Part shown: in pieces, positions 1 to 8,028 of the stretch | Layout: every line of letters starts with the position of its first letter | How positions within the stretch are numbered: position 1 is the first letter of the stretch | From: Cesiribacteraceae bacterium YIM B00369 | GTDB lineage: Bacteria; Bacteroidota; Bacteroidia; Cytophagales; Cyclobacteriaceae | Length of the DNA stretch: 39,202 nt | Direction of reading: 5' to 3' | Assembly: GCA_017948555.1 (NCBI GenBank) | Contig: JAFMYY010000035.1 | Location: 1 to 39,202 of the forward strand | The notes under the pieces: generated by a model | The model's input: the letters and a program-made list of their open reading frames with translations, nothing else | Told to the model about the DNA's origin: nothing | The model's database searches: none | Program-made: the position numbers and the translations under genes

Positions 1-40
1 ATAAGGTATATTAAATATCTAGACCTTTTTCAGTGGCCTC
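1..40. repeat. Left copy of 38-bp terminal inverted repeat
   Basis: Bases 3-40 are the exact reverse complement of bases 39165-39202. The repeat includes the segment TTTTTCAGTGGCCTC. I found no third copy inside the window. Beyond the repeat the two flanks differ, although both have CCGGG about 10 bases further in. The arrangement fits the edge of a multicopy element, such as the end of an insertion sequence, at which the assembled piece breaks on both sides. No transposase is visible. Confidence 0.85.
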
Positions 41-85
41 GCATTAAGTCCGGGCCTTCTTTCCTTAAAATTGAATCTTTTCCGC

Positions 86-1861
86 TTACTCTGCCGGCCA
101 TGCCACTGCAGGGTAGGTGCTTACGTTCGGTAGTGGCAGTTGGGAATCATAATAATTGTTGATTACCTGGAGGAATCTTTTAGCTACCAGTGCGTATCCG
201 CGCTGTGTTAAATGAACACCGTCGAGGCTGAAGGTATTGCCGGATACAAAGGCATTGGTAAAAGGAATTCCATTTTCGGTAATTCCTGTGGTATTCAGCT
301 CTGTAAGGAAGCTGTTCATGTCGGCCAGGGCAAAAGTGTTTTCTTTTGCAATAGTTTCTATGATGGCATTATACTCCCTGATTGCGGACCGTACCTGCTG
401 GATTTCTTCCCCATCCAGGATATAAGCATCAGGCTTTGGAAGTGCAGCCCTTTCAGGGGCAAGCTGACCTGCTGAAAGAGCTGTAAGCAACACCAATTCT
501 CCCTCCCTCATTTGGCGTATAGGGAGTGGGTTATCAGGGCTGCTGTCTTCAATCACAAAAGGATTGGGACCTTCAGCAAAAACAGGATATAAACCGGCTG
601 CTTTTAGCTGGGTTACCTGAACATTAAATACTGAGTCTATTGCAGTTTTCAGAGCTGTTTGTTGGTCCTCAGGTAACCTGCCGGCCCAATAGGCAGTCAG
701 GGTTTGTGATGTATTGGCTGCAATGGCTTCCCGGTTTCCTGCAAGCTGTCCGTCTATGGCTGTGTAAGCTTCATTGTATTCCGGAGCTCTTTCATCCGTA
801 GATTTAAAGTAATTTTCAGTTAAGGCCGCTCTTAAACTTTCTATCTGCTCATTCGCTGCACCGCTCTGGATAACGCTTTCAGCGCATTGGGCCGGATCAG
901 GTGACTGGTTACAGGTTTGGGAAGCTTCAATCCTTCGTTTTATAATAGTCCGTGCAACACCCGGAATTATTTGTGTTTTTAAGGCTGTTTCTCTTACCAC
1001 ACTTGTAATAACACCCCTGGTGGCTGCTGAATCAATACCGGGATTAAGTCGTGCTGCATAGGAGGAATTTGCTGTTTGAGCCTGTTCAGCGGTTAAAACC
1101 AGCTGGTTGTATTTTACCGTTGTAAAAAATGGTGCTTTAGTAATATCCGGTATATTGGCAATAGCTCCCTCTATAGAAGCATTGGATGCCACAAGCTGGT
1201 TGATAATTGCGCGGTAAGATTCTTCAAATTCAGCAGCAGGTGTTATAATGGCGCCTCCTTCAATACCCCCTTCGGTGGCAAATTCAAGTACATCGTTATT
1301 CCCGATCCAGAGGGTAAAAAAGGTCGGATTCAAAACCAGTGCCTCACCTACAACCGTATTACTTTGATTAAAAGCAAATCGTTGAAAATAGGGGTTCGCA
1401 TATCCCTGAGCAGTAAGATCGGCTACTTTAGCTCCTGGTATTCCAAGGTTGTTAACAGGGCCACTTACCCTTGCCTGCTCTACAGCCTCCATGGTTAACC
1501 CGCCGGTGCTTGACTGAATAACAGGGGTTCCGTTGTTTAAGCCCCTGAACAGCAGGGTTCCTTCTGCAAGCCCTTCGGGCAACAGCGGCTGGGTAAAGGT
1601 AAAACCCGGAACAACCGAAGCCATCTTATCGGCCATGATGGCAGGATAGGAGTTCAGCTGCCCGGAGCGGTTAAGGCGATTGTCGATAACTCCTGCAGTT
1701 AAGGAATTTCCTAAGGCCACATAAGTGGAGAAATCGGCATCTCCGCGTACCGAATTATAATTTGGCATGTCCCGTTCAATTTCCGGTTCACAGGCTGTAA
1801 AAAAGCCAATGGCCGCAGCCGCAGCAAGGGAGTACTTCAGATGATTAAATTTTATCTTCAT
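86..1861 (-). CDS. SGNH/GDSL-family hydrolase lipoprotein
   Basis: This is a 591-aa predicted esterase/lipase-like lipoprotein. The N-terminus is a lipoprotein signal: a basic start, an Ala-rich core and FFTAC, so Cys24 would be lipidated. SGNH block I is ALGNSLTAG with Ser53 as candidate nucleophile; the family's usual GDSL reads GNSL here. Block III appears as WIGNNDVL and block V as DGVHLTQRGY, which supplies the catalytic Asp and His. The long middle section (about residues 230-450) is an insertion rich in Ala, Gln and Glu compared with minimal SGNH domains. The start codon lies 5 bases after the stop of the upstream FadL-type gene, so the two are almost certainly one operon. The likely location is the outer membrane, and hydrolysis of lipids or esters next to a hydrophobic-substrate channel is an inference. 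The stop lies only about 45 bases from the terminal repeat. Confidence 0.85.
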   Translation of the reverse strand: MKIKFNHLKYSLAAAAAIGFFTACEPEIERDMPNYNSVRGDADFSTYVALGNSLTAGVIDNRLNRSGQLNSYPAIMADKMASVVPGFTFTQPLLPEGLAEGTLLFRGLNNGTPVIQSSTGGLTMEAVEQARVSGPVNNLGIPGAKVADLTAQGYANPYFQRFAFNQSNTVVGEALVLNPTFFTLWIGNNDVLEFATEGGIEGGAIITPAAEFEESYRAIINQLVASNASIEGAIANIPDITKAPFFTTVKYNQLVLTAEQAQTANSSYAARLNPGIDSAATRGVITSVVRETALKTQIIPGVARTIIKRRIEASQTCNQSPDPAQCAESVIQSGAANEQIESLRAALTENYFKSTDERAPEYNEAYTAIDGQLAGNREAIAANTSQTLTAYWAGRLPEDQQTALKTAIDSVFNVQVTQLKAAGLYPVFAEGPNPFVIEDSSPDNPLPIRQMREGELVLLTALSAGQLAPERAALPKPDAYILDGEEIQQVRSAIREYNAIIETIAKENTFALADMNSFLTELNTTGITENGIPFTNAFVSGNTFSLDGVHLTQRGYALVAKRFLQVINNYYDSQLPLPNVSTYPAVAWPAE

Positions 1862-1866
1862 TCTTA

Positions 1867-3108
1867 TCAGAATTTATACGTTAAGGAAAGGCCCGGAATA
1901 AAAGCAGTTGATTTGTAAGTGCCCAGCGGGTTATCAAGTCCGCTCCTGGGCACATTATCTCTCTGCGCTTTATTGATGTACAAAAAGGATGCATCCACCA
2001 CAAAGTTCTCATTAATATTTACCCCAAAACCTGCGGTCAGGCCAAGGGTATTAGCATCAGGAGTTTCTGCAGTAAGGTAACCTTCCTGTACAGGTGTTTC
2101 ATCATAATATGCGCCTATTCTCAGGTTCAGCATTTCATTAAGCCCGTACTCCGCGCCAAGGCGGTATACAAATGCAGATTCGTAATTGCGGGGAGCGGTG
2201 GTGGTGCTTTCCCCGCCTACTTCCTGCCCGTAATTAAAAGTAAGTGCTTTGTACGCCGACCACTGGGCACGCATCACTTCCGCACCGATGGTCAGCCTGT
2301 CAAGAGGCTGGTAAGAAATACCTAAGGTCAGGTTGCTTGGCAGGGGTAATTCAGCAGTAAAGCTTGTTTCAGAAGGAATTACCTCATCGGGTACAAGAGG
2401 AGATTTCCTGAAAGTAGCTGTTCCTTCATCAATCTTCATATCCACACGGCTTCTGTAGTTAATGCCGGCGCTAAACTTTTCTGAAGGTTTAAAGAATACT
2501 CCCACATTAAATCCCATCCCGCTGGCGCGGCCATCAAGCTCTGCGCTTCCGTATTCCTGGCCTCCAAGGTATACGTCCTGTATGTCTCTTTGAAGATTTA
2601 CACCGCCAATGGCGTAAATAAATCCTGCTCCAACTGATAAATTTTCATTAAGCGCAAAGCTTACAGTAGGCTGAATATAGATTGCCTGTAAAGAAAGTGA
2701 GGTAAGGCTGAAGCGGCCGGCCCAGTTATCTTCCCACTGTACGCTGCTGCCAAAAGGAGTATACACGCCCAGTCCAAACTTAACATTACTGTCTTCCGGG
2801 CCAAAAGCAGCATAAACATGAAAAGGAGTACCTGTAGGGTTTTCGGTTCTGTAAACCTTTGCGCTTTCAAAAGGCTGATAGGCTATATTTGAATAGATAA
2901 GATTTGCCCCAACCTGAACACCATTCTGCCTCATTAAAGCCAGTGCGCCCGGATTAAAAAAAATGCTGGAAGGATCAGGACGTAAACCCACACCCATATT
3001 TGCCATGGCCGTGGAACGGTTGCTTTGCAGTGCCACCTGATAGCCGCTCGCCATGGCACTTCCACCTAAAAGGGTGGCAGCTAAAAAGGTTAATAAAGTT
3101 TTTTTCAT
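1867..3108 (-). CDS. FadL/OmpP1-type outer membrane transport protein
   Basis: This 413-aa outer-membrane beta-barrel is of the FadL/TodX family, which imports long-chain fatty acids or other hydrophobic compounds. An ATG at 3108 is chosen because it opens a clean signal peptide, MKKTLLTFLAATLLGGSAMA. The longer frame begins 18 codons upstream without signal-like sequence. The mature start, SGYQVALQSNRSTAMANMGV followed by SSIFFNPGALALM, matches the conserved N-terminal hatch region of the family (the NPA-type motif). The rest alternates polar and hydrophobic residues as beta-strands do and ends with an aromatic residue (LSLTYKF), the usual signal for barrel insertion. It is the first gene of a two-gene operon with the SGNH lipoprotein. 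Substrate specificity cannot be read from sequence. Confidence 0.9.
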   Translation of the reverse strand: MKKTLLTFLAATLLGGSAMASGYQVALQSNRSTAMANMGVGLRPDPSSIFFNPGALALMRQNGVQVGANLIYSNIAYQPFESAKVYRTENPTGTPFHVYAAFGPEDSNVKFGLGVYTPFGSSVQWEDNWAGRFSLTSLSLQAIYIQPTVSFALNENLSVGAGFIYAIGGVNLQRDIQDVYLGGQEYGSAELDGRASGMGFNVGVFFKPSEKFSAGINYRSRVDMKIDEGTATFRKSPLVPDEVIPSETSFTAELPLPSNLTLGISYQPLDRLTIGAEVMRAQWSAYKALTFNYGQEVGGESTTTAPRNYESAFVYRLGAEYGLNEMLNLRIGAYYDETPVQEGYLTAETPDANTLGLTAGFGVNINENFVVDASFLYINKAQRDNVPRSGLDNPLGTYKSTAFIPGLSLTYKF

Positions 3109-3309
3109 ATCGGTTAATGTAAGTTTAGAAGAAACATAATCAAGATATGTAATTAGTTGCAAGGCATAAAGTTTCTGCCCTCGAAGAAGATAAAATATTC
3201 TGCATGCAGCATAACTGAATAGTTAAAGAACAGCATGATTTATTAAGAAATATACATCAGGAGGGCTGAATTTATTTCTTTCCCTTAAGCTTTACAGCTA
3301 AAATGTACG

Positions 3310-3349
3310 AAAAATGTATATTTTTATTTTAATGAAAATATACATTTTT
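3310..3349. repeat. 15-bp perfect AT-rich inverted repeat
   Basis: Bases 3310-3324 are exactly complementary to 3335-3349, with a 10-base spacer. The core is TGTATATTTT...AAAATATACA. It lies 30 bases past the stop of the YpdA gene and about 200 bases before the FadL gene, both on the minus strand. It could be a terminator for ypdA or a protein-binding site for the fadL operon. No uridine-rich tail follows on the minus strand apart from the stem itself. Confidence 0.6.
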
Positions 3350-3378
3350 ATATTGCTTGTTCTTATGAAATCAAATCT

Positions 3379-4365
3379 TTATTTGGTGGAATCAGGGTTA
3401 AGCTTATTGTTAATATCTTTGATTACAGGTTTTGCATGCAGCTTTCCGTTTTCAATAAATATTTTAGCCGTTTCCTCTCCTCCAACCACTGATCCTGCCA
3501 TATAAATACCTTCCACATTGGTTTCAAAGGTTTCGGGGTTTAGTTCAGGAATGTAAGCGGAGCCGGTTAATTTGATTCCTGTTTTTTGAAGTAACTCTGC
3601 GTCGGGCCTGTAGCCGGTCATCAGGAACACAAAATCAGCAGGCAGGCTCCGGACTTTTCCTGTCTGGATGTTTTCTATTTCCACCGCAGTTTCCGAAATG
3701 CTGATCACCCTGCTGTTAAAATGGGCTTCAACCTCATTTTTTTTTATCCGGTTTTCGAGGTCGGGAACAATCCAGTATTTGGCGGTTTTATCCAATCCTT
3801 CGAACTGGTGGATTAAGGTTACCTCCACCTGGTTTCTGTACAGTTCGAGTGCTACTTCAATGGCCGAATTGGCACCACCTACCACAACTGCTTTGGTATT
3901 GGTGTAACGGTATGGTTCATCGAAATAATGCGTTACATGGGGCAGGTCCTCACCGGGAATATTCAGCTTGCGTGGTATATCATAATAACCGGTGGCGATA
4001 ATTACTTTTTTTGCCTGCAGGTTCCCCCTGTCTGTTTCTATTGTAAAGTTGCTTTCTTCCTTTTTTATGCCGCTGACCGTGGTAAAAGGCTTAATATTAA
4101 GCTCATACTGTGCGGCTGCCCGGCGGTAGTATTTCAGGGCTTCACTCCTGGTGGGCCTGATGTCCTGTGAGATCAGGGGCAGGTTACCTATTTCAATATT
4201 TTCGGAGGTGGAAAAAAATTTCATATTAAGAGGATACCTCCTGATCGATTCAGTAATGTTTCCTTTTTCCACTATCAGGTATTGAAGTCCCTGCTTTTCT
4301 GCTTCTATTCCACAAGCCAGACCACAAGGGCCGGCGCCAATAATTATAATGTCGTAAATTTCCAT
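3379..4365 (-). CDS. ypdA: YpdA-type bacillithiol disulfide reductase (FAD/NADPH)
   Basis: This 328-aa flavoprotein resembles YpdA, which reduces bacillithiol disulfide with NADPH in the cytosol. The N-terminus is an FAD-binding Rossmann loop, IIIGAGPCGLACG, in which Cys14 sits where YpdA proteins carry their conserved active-site cysteine. A second nucleotide-binding loop, VVVGGANSAIEVALEL near residue 165, fits NADPH. The CxxC of thioredoxin reductases is absent, which separates it from TrxB. A second FAD contact is suggested by NVEGIYMAGSVVGG near the C-terminus. The length is typical of the family. The gene appears monocistronic, with non-coding DNA on both sides. Because YpdA usually co-occurs with BshA/B/C, it suggests that this organism makes bacillithiol; none of those genes is in the window. 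Confidence 0.85.
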   Translation of the reverse strand: MEIYDIIIIGAGPCGLACGIEAEKQGLQYLIVEKGNITESIRRYPLNMKFFSTSENIEIGNLPLISQDIRPTRSEALKYYRRAAAQYELNIKPFTTVSGIKKEESNFTIETDRGNLQAKKVIIATGYYDIPRKLNIPGEDLPHVTHYFDEPYRYTNTKAVVVGGANSAIEVALELYRNQVEVTLIHQFEGLDKTAKYWIVPDLENRIKKNEVEAHFNSRVISISETAVEIENIQTGKVRSLPADFVFLMTGYRPDAELLQKTGIKLTGSAYIPELNPETFETNVEGIYMAGSVVGGEETAKIFIENGKLHAKPVIKDINNKLNPDSTK

Positions 4366-4546
4366 GGTTCCGCTTTATGCGCAAAGGTATAGGCTGCAGC
4401 CTACAATTAAAAAGGTTTTTCTTTTTGTTGAAGGTGGTTCATTGCCGGGCAAATCGTAGCTTATTATTCATTTTATATAAATTTATGAAAAACCTTATTT
4501 CCCGATTTCCCATAAGCCGGTTAACGAACAACTAAAAACAAATAAC

Positions 4547-4554
4547 TAAATTTG
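4547..4554 (+). promoter_or_regulatory. Candidate Bacteroidota -7 box
   Basis: TAAATTTG matches the TAnnTTTG -7 consensus and lies 41 bases upstream of the thioesterase ATG. No clear -33 TTG is seen at the expected spacing. Confidence 0.45.
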
Positions 4555-4595
4555 CTATCTTTCTGTATCATTAGGTAAAAAAAGAAAAGAACGAA

Positions 4596-5117
4596 ATGTT
4601 TGAATTCGATAAAGATAAAGTTTACGCCAAGGAAACAGAGTCGCGGGTGGTTATACGCTTTCAGGACTGCGACCCGCTCAGGCATTTGAATAATGCCAAG
4701 TATTTTGACTATTTCTATAATGCACGGGAAGATCAGGTTCCAAAGCTCTACGGACTTGAGGTGATGGATTTTTACAAAGCTTATAAGGCCGCATGGGTGG
4801 TGTACCAGCACCAGATTGCCTATATAAGACCGGCAAAGGTAGGGGAGTGGGTAAGAATTAAGTCGCGCCTGATCTGGTTCAACGAAAATACCATTGTGCT
4901 GGAGTACTATATGACCAACGATGCCGAAGATGAATTGAAAACCGTTTTATGGTCTACCATGCGATATGTTGATGTGCAGTCGGGCAAAAGTACTCCCCAC
5001 GAAGGAAAGGTGCTGGACTTTTTAAAAGCTTCGCTGTTGCCCGGGGTTGATTTTCAAAATATTGATTTGAACCAGCGGATCAGACATATAAAACAGGTTA
5101 TAACCAGCAATATTTAA
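4596..5117 (+). CDS. Acyl-CoA thioesterase, hotdog fold (4HBT/YbgC-like)
   Basis: This 173-aa single hotdog-domain protein probably hydrolyses acyl-CoA or related thioesters in the cytosol. The conserved N-terminal motif is RFQDCDPLRHLNNAKYFDYF, equivalent to the xDxDxxGHxNNxxY signature of the 4-hydroxybenzoyl-CoA thioesterase/YbgC group, with Asp26 as the probable catalytic acid. The rest shows the expected hotdog pattern, including an IAYIRPAKVGEWVRIKSRL strand pair and a C-terminal helix. It is somewhat longer than typical YbgC (about 135 aa) because of a C-terminal extension after residue 130. The holin-like gene follows after 31 bases on the same strand and may be co-transcribed. The physiological thioester is unknown. 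Confidence 0.8.
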   Translation: MFEFDKDKVYAKETESRVVIRFQDCDPLRHLNNAKYFDYFYNAREDQVPKLYGLEVMDFYKAYKAAWVVYQHQIAYIRPAKVGEWVRIKSRLIWFNENTIVLEYYMTNDAEDELKTVLWSTMRYVDVQSGKSTPHEGKVLDFLKASLLPGVDFQNIDLNQRIRHIKQVITSNI

Positions 5118-5147
5118 CACTTTATTAACCTTCTGCTTTTATTTAGT

Positions 5148-5492
5148 ATGAATTTTATAATCAAAATTCTGGTCACTGGCCTTGTTGTTTTGGTGGGAGC
5201 TTATATGCTTCCGGGTGTGTGGGTAAGCGGCTTCGGCACTGCATTGGTGGTGGCGCTTGTGCTGGCATTTATGAATGCCCTGGTTAAGCCGGTTCTTATC
5301 CTTTTAACCATTCCGGTTACTATTCTTACTTTAGGTTTATTCCTGCTGGTTATCAACGCCGCAATTATTCTTTTTACCGATTTCCTGATCAGTGGTTTTG
5401 AGGTGGAAGGATTCTGGTGGGCTCTGGTATACAGTCTGCTTCTTTCTGCCCTGATGTGGGTTGCGGAAGGCCTCACCGGAACAAAGGATTAA
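5148..5492 (+). CDS. 4-TM phage-holin-superfamily membrane protein (YvlD/DUF360)
   Basis: This 114-aa, almost entirely hydrophobic protein belongs to the chromosomal holin IV/YvlD family (Phage_holin_4_2). Four membrane segments are visible at about residues 4-24, 28-48, 54-78 and 86-107. The family signature is ALVLAFMNALVKPVLILLTI followed by PVTILTLGLFLLVINA. The name is historical: these proteins are ordinary chromosomal genes of unknown role, and no phage gene is nearby. It follows the thioesterase after 31 bases and converges with the AlbA_2 gene, whose stop is 43 bases away. Confidence 0.8.
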   Translation: MNFIIKILVTGLVVLVGAYMLPGVWVSGFGTALVVALVLAFMNALVKPVLILLTIPVTILTLGLFLLVINAAIILFTDFLISGFEVEGFWWALVYSLLLSALMWVAEGLTGTKD

Positions 5493-5534
5493 TAATAATG
5501 TATTTGCTCCGGCCTTTATTCCGGTCTCCCTGAA

Positions 5535-6164
5535 TCAGGCGTAATAATCTTCTTTTTCATGCTCAAATAAACGTACCAGGCCTTTCTGCACCATTTGGTT
5601 AAGGAGCCGCTGAGCTCTGCGTTTAGAGAAATTGATCAGGGTGGAAAGCTCTTTTACCGTTATCCTTTCATGTACCCGGAGGTAACCAGCTATTTTAAGC
5701 TCATTTTTATCCATTTGCGGCAGAGGATCATCTTCTGCGGGGGACGGCTGACTTTTTAAATGGCGGATCATATAGCTGCCTGCAGGTAGGCTTTTATCCC
5801 GCTGGCGTATGTACACCTGCCATTCGCCGGTTTTATTCATGCTTGAATGGGGCTTTAAACTGCTTTCAGCCACCGTTACTTTTAACACCACCAGTTCATC
5901 TTCATCTTCAATTTCTTCGTACTCAAGAGAAATGGCCGGCTGACAATAATGCTGTGAAGCCTGTTCCAGCATATATTTTTCCTCTTCGGGATCAATGCCT
6001 GTAATGGCACGGTTATCCCTTACGCCCACCAGTATAATGCCACCGCTGGTATTTGCAAAAGAACAAATTGTTTTTGCTATCTTATCAAGGCTGGTTATTT
6101 TCTGTTTAAAATCCAGGTTTTCACCTTCCCCCGACTTTATTAAATCTGCTAAATTTAGTTGCAT
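5535..6164 (-). CDS. AlbA_2/Schlafen-domain protein with C-terminal winged helix
   Basis: This putative ATP-binding transcriptional regulator has about 209 aa from the ATG at 6164. That start gives the normal beginning just before the AlbA_2 core; an in-frame ATG at 6191 would add nine residues. The AlbA_2 (Schlafen-like) domain spans about residues 5-120 and shows EGENLDFKQKI and SFANTSGGIILVGVRD, the strand-loop features of the fold. A linker rich in Pro, Asp and Glu follows. The last 60 residues form a winged helix-turn-helix, ITVKELSTLINFSKRRAQRL. Related proteins are called divergent-AAA or helix-turn-helix ATP-binding proteins. A role as a local regulator is possible, but the target is not evident. 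It is divergent from the acidic unknown gene at 6328. Confidence 0.75.
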   Translation of the reverse strand: MQLNLADLIKSGEGENLDFKQKITSLDKIAKTICSFANTSGGIILVGVRDNRAITGIDPEEEKYMLEQASQHYCQPAISLEYEEIEDEDELVVLKVTVAESSLKPHSSMNKTGEWQVYIRQRDKSLPAGSYMIRHLKSQPSPAEDDPLPQMDKNELKIAGYLRVHERITVKELSTLINFSKRRAQRLLNQMVQKGLVRLFEHEKEDYYA

Positions 6165-6281
6165 TGGAAAAAATATTTCTCTACATTCCATAACAAAAAA
6201 TCGTTAAGAAACCTCCTGCATCTCAGGTGGTATTTTTTGTATCTCTCAGCAGGGTAAGTGTGCAAAAACAGGGAGAGTTTA

Positions 6282-6289
6282 TATATTTG
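6282..6289 (+). promoter_or_regulatory. Candidate Bacteroidota -7 box
   Basis: TATATTTG fits TAnnTTTG and lies 38 bases before the ATG of the acidic unknown protein. The -33 element is not clear. Confidence 0.4.
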
Positions 6290-6327
6290 TTCATCAACTT
6301 TTATAACTAAATCAAACAGGAAAAACC

Positions 6328-6894
6328 ATGTCACAATTAAATAAAGGTTTCGATCCGGAGCAAATTGCAGAATATCGCCGGAAGATGGAGGCCAAAAAGC
6401 AAAACTTTATTATAATAGATTCTGAAGACAACAGCGATGAGTACATAAACTTCTTTTTTATTGGGAAGTATGGAGATAAGGAAGTGATTTACGATGCTGT
6501 AATTTATACCTTACGCCTGCACTATAACAGTGAACTGTACGAAATAGCCGAACATAAAGCTGCACAGCGTTTCCCCAATTTTAAAAATATTCAGTACGAG
6601 GAAGATGAGAACGGAGATTTAAAAGCTCCCAACCGCGAACAGGAAGAAATTGGCCTGTACATGGCAGAGATTATGATGGAACTGGAAGAGGAGGAAGCTG
6701 TAAAGGTACAGGAACATGTGGAGGTTGATCCGCACCTGGATTTTGGTGTTGGTATGGATGTGGCACTGAATGTACCTAAAGTTGATAAAAAAGTAATAAG
6801 CAGGTTTATTGAGGATTATAATTCAGGCAAACTGGAGCTTGATGAAACTTTATATTCTTTTGTTGAAGAGGAAGATAACGAGGTTGATGGTTAA
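6328..6894 (+). CDS. Acidic protein of unknown function
   Basis: I do not recognise this 188-aa protein. It is soluble, with no signal peptide or membrane segment, and strongly acidic, with Glu/Asp clusters at about residues 100-106, 125-135 and the C-terminus (VEEEDNEVDG). The central part (about residues 25-90) looks folded: alternating hydrophobic and aromatic residues such as YINFFFIGKYGDKEVIYDAV, then a helical stretch containing LRLHYNSELYEIAEHKAAQR. Start context and codon usage resemble the neighbours, so it is a real gene and probably a lineage-restricted cytoplasmic protein. The HDAC-like gene begins 28 bases downstream on the same strand, so the two are probably co-transcribed. No function is proposed. 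Confidence 0.75.
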   Translation: MSQLNKGFDPEQIAEYRRKMEAKKQNFIIIDSEDNSDEYINFFFIGKYGDKEVIYDAVIYTLRLHYNSELYEIAEHKAAQRFPNFKNIQYEEDENGDLKAPNREQEEIGLYMAEIMMELEEEEAVKVQEHVEVDPHLDFGVGMDVALNVPKVDKKVISRFIEDYNSGKLELDETLYSFVEEEDNEVDG

Positions 6895-6921
6895 TTTTAT
6901 GAGGAATTTTAAGCCGTTGAT

Positions 6922-7824
6922 ATGTTGAAAATTGCATGGTCTCCGGTTTATGCTCACCCCTTGCCTGAAAACCACAGGTTTCCAATGCAAAAATATGAGT
7001 TACTTCCTCAGCAACTCCTGTATGAAGGAACAGTATCAGAAAATAACTTCTTCAGGCCTGAGCCACTTTCAGAAGCAGATATCATAGCCACCCACGACCC
7101 TGTATACTGGAACAGGCTTAAAAACCTTGAACTTGACAAGGCGGAAATCAGGAGAACCGGGTTTCCGCTTTCTGCCCTGTTGGTGGAAAGGGAAATAATT
7201 ATTATGCAGGGAACGCTGCAGGCTGCTTTGTTTGCGCTGGAACATGGGGTGGCCATGAATATTGCAGGGGGTACCCATCATGCATTTTCTAACAAAGGTG
7301 AGGGCTTCTGCCTCCTGAACGATATTGCTATTGCAGCAAATTACCTGTTAAGGAAGGAGATTTGCCGGAAAATCCTGGTGGTTGACCTTGATGTACACCA
7401 GGGAAACGGAACGGCAGAAATTTTCCGCCATCAGCCAGCCGTTTTTACCTTCAGCATGCATGGAGAGAAGAATTACCCGATGCATAAGGAAAAATCGGAC
7501 CGCGACATTCCTCTGCCGGACGGAATAACTGATGCTGGTTATTTAAAAATTCTCCGGCAGGAGCTCTCTTCTGTTATAGATACCTTTGAACCTGATTTTA
7601 TTTTTTTTCAGTCGGGGGTGGATGTATTGGCATCGGACAAGTTGGGTCGTTTAGGTTTAAGTATTGAAGGATGTAAACAACGGGATTCATTTGTGCTGCA
7701 GACATGCAGCCTGCATAATATTCCTGTAGCAGCAAGTATGGGCGGAGGGTACTCCGAAAAGATTGCCAACATTATTGAAGCACATGCCAATACTTACCGG
7801 CTGGCGCAGGAAATTTATTTCTGA
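6922..7824 (+). CDS. Histone-deacetylase-superfamily zinc hydrolase
   Basis: This 300-aa protein is of the HDAC/AcuC/acetylpolyamine amidohydrolase superfamily, which removes acyl groups from amines using zinc. The full active site is visible: a His pair His119-His120 in GGTHHAFSNKGEGFC, zinc ligands Asp157 and His159 in VDLDVHQGNGTA, Asp234 in QSGVDVLASDKLG, and the transition-state Tyr277 in SMGGGYSEK. The length is at the short end for the class, like the bacterial proteins related to class IV HDACs. There is no signal peptide, so it is cytosolic. It sits 28 bases after an acidic unknown gene. Possible substrates are acetyl-lysine proteins, acetylpolyamines or small amides, and the sequence does not decide between them. 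Confidence 0.88.
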   Translation: MLKIAWSPVYAHPLPENHRFPMQKYELLPQQLLYEGTVSENNFFRPEPLSEADIIATHDPVYWNRLKNLELDKAEIRRTGFPLSALLVEREIIIMQGTLQAALFALEHGVAMNIAGGTHHAFSNKGEGFCLLNDIAIAANYLLRKEICRKILVVDLDVHQGNGTAEIFRHQPAVFTFSMHGEKNYPMHKEKSDRDIPLPDGITDAGYLKILRQELSSVIDTFEPDFIFFQSGVDVLASDKLGRLGLSIEGCKQRDSFVLQTCSLHNIPVAASMGGGYSEKIANIIEAHANTYRLAQEIYF

Positions 7825-7919
7825 TACAAATCAAATGCAGCCCCGGCAATAAAAGGGGAGAAGGGCTTATCTGCACCTATGAACAGGGCTGCTCCTGCTC
7901 AGTTACGGGTAAAATAGAT

Positions 7920-7952
7920 GTTGGTACACCAATTATTCGTTGCTTAACTTTG
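7920..7952 (+). promoter_or_regulatory. Candidate promoter for first rhomboid gene
   Basis: A TTG at 7921-7923 is followed after 21 bases by TAACTTTG at 7945-7952. This fits the Bacteroidota -33/-7 pattern of TTTG and TAnnTTTG with 19-21 bases between. The rhomboid ATG is 77 bases downstream. Confidence 0.5.
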
Positions 7953-8028
7953 TTTAACTGTATGTTTTTTTTGAAAAACATTGGAAAAGCAGAGAACAAA
8001 TTGGCTTTCAGGCTCGTAAAAACAAATA

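Noticed and set aside
3314-3505. Hydrophobic 63-codon plus-strand frame
   Set aside because: It overlaps the perfect inverted repeat and the antisense 3' end of ypdA. The Ile/Leu-rich translation comes from the AT-rich repeat.
5148-5492. Phage remnant, suggested by the holin-superfamily name
   Set aside because: This family is chromosomal in many bacteria and no other phage gene occurs in the window.
6211-6239. Hairpin ACCTCCTG/CAGGTGGT followed by T residues as a terminator
   Set aside because: It lies between divergent genes with no plus-strand gene ending just before it, and the stem has a mismatch. It may be chance or a leader element.
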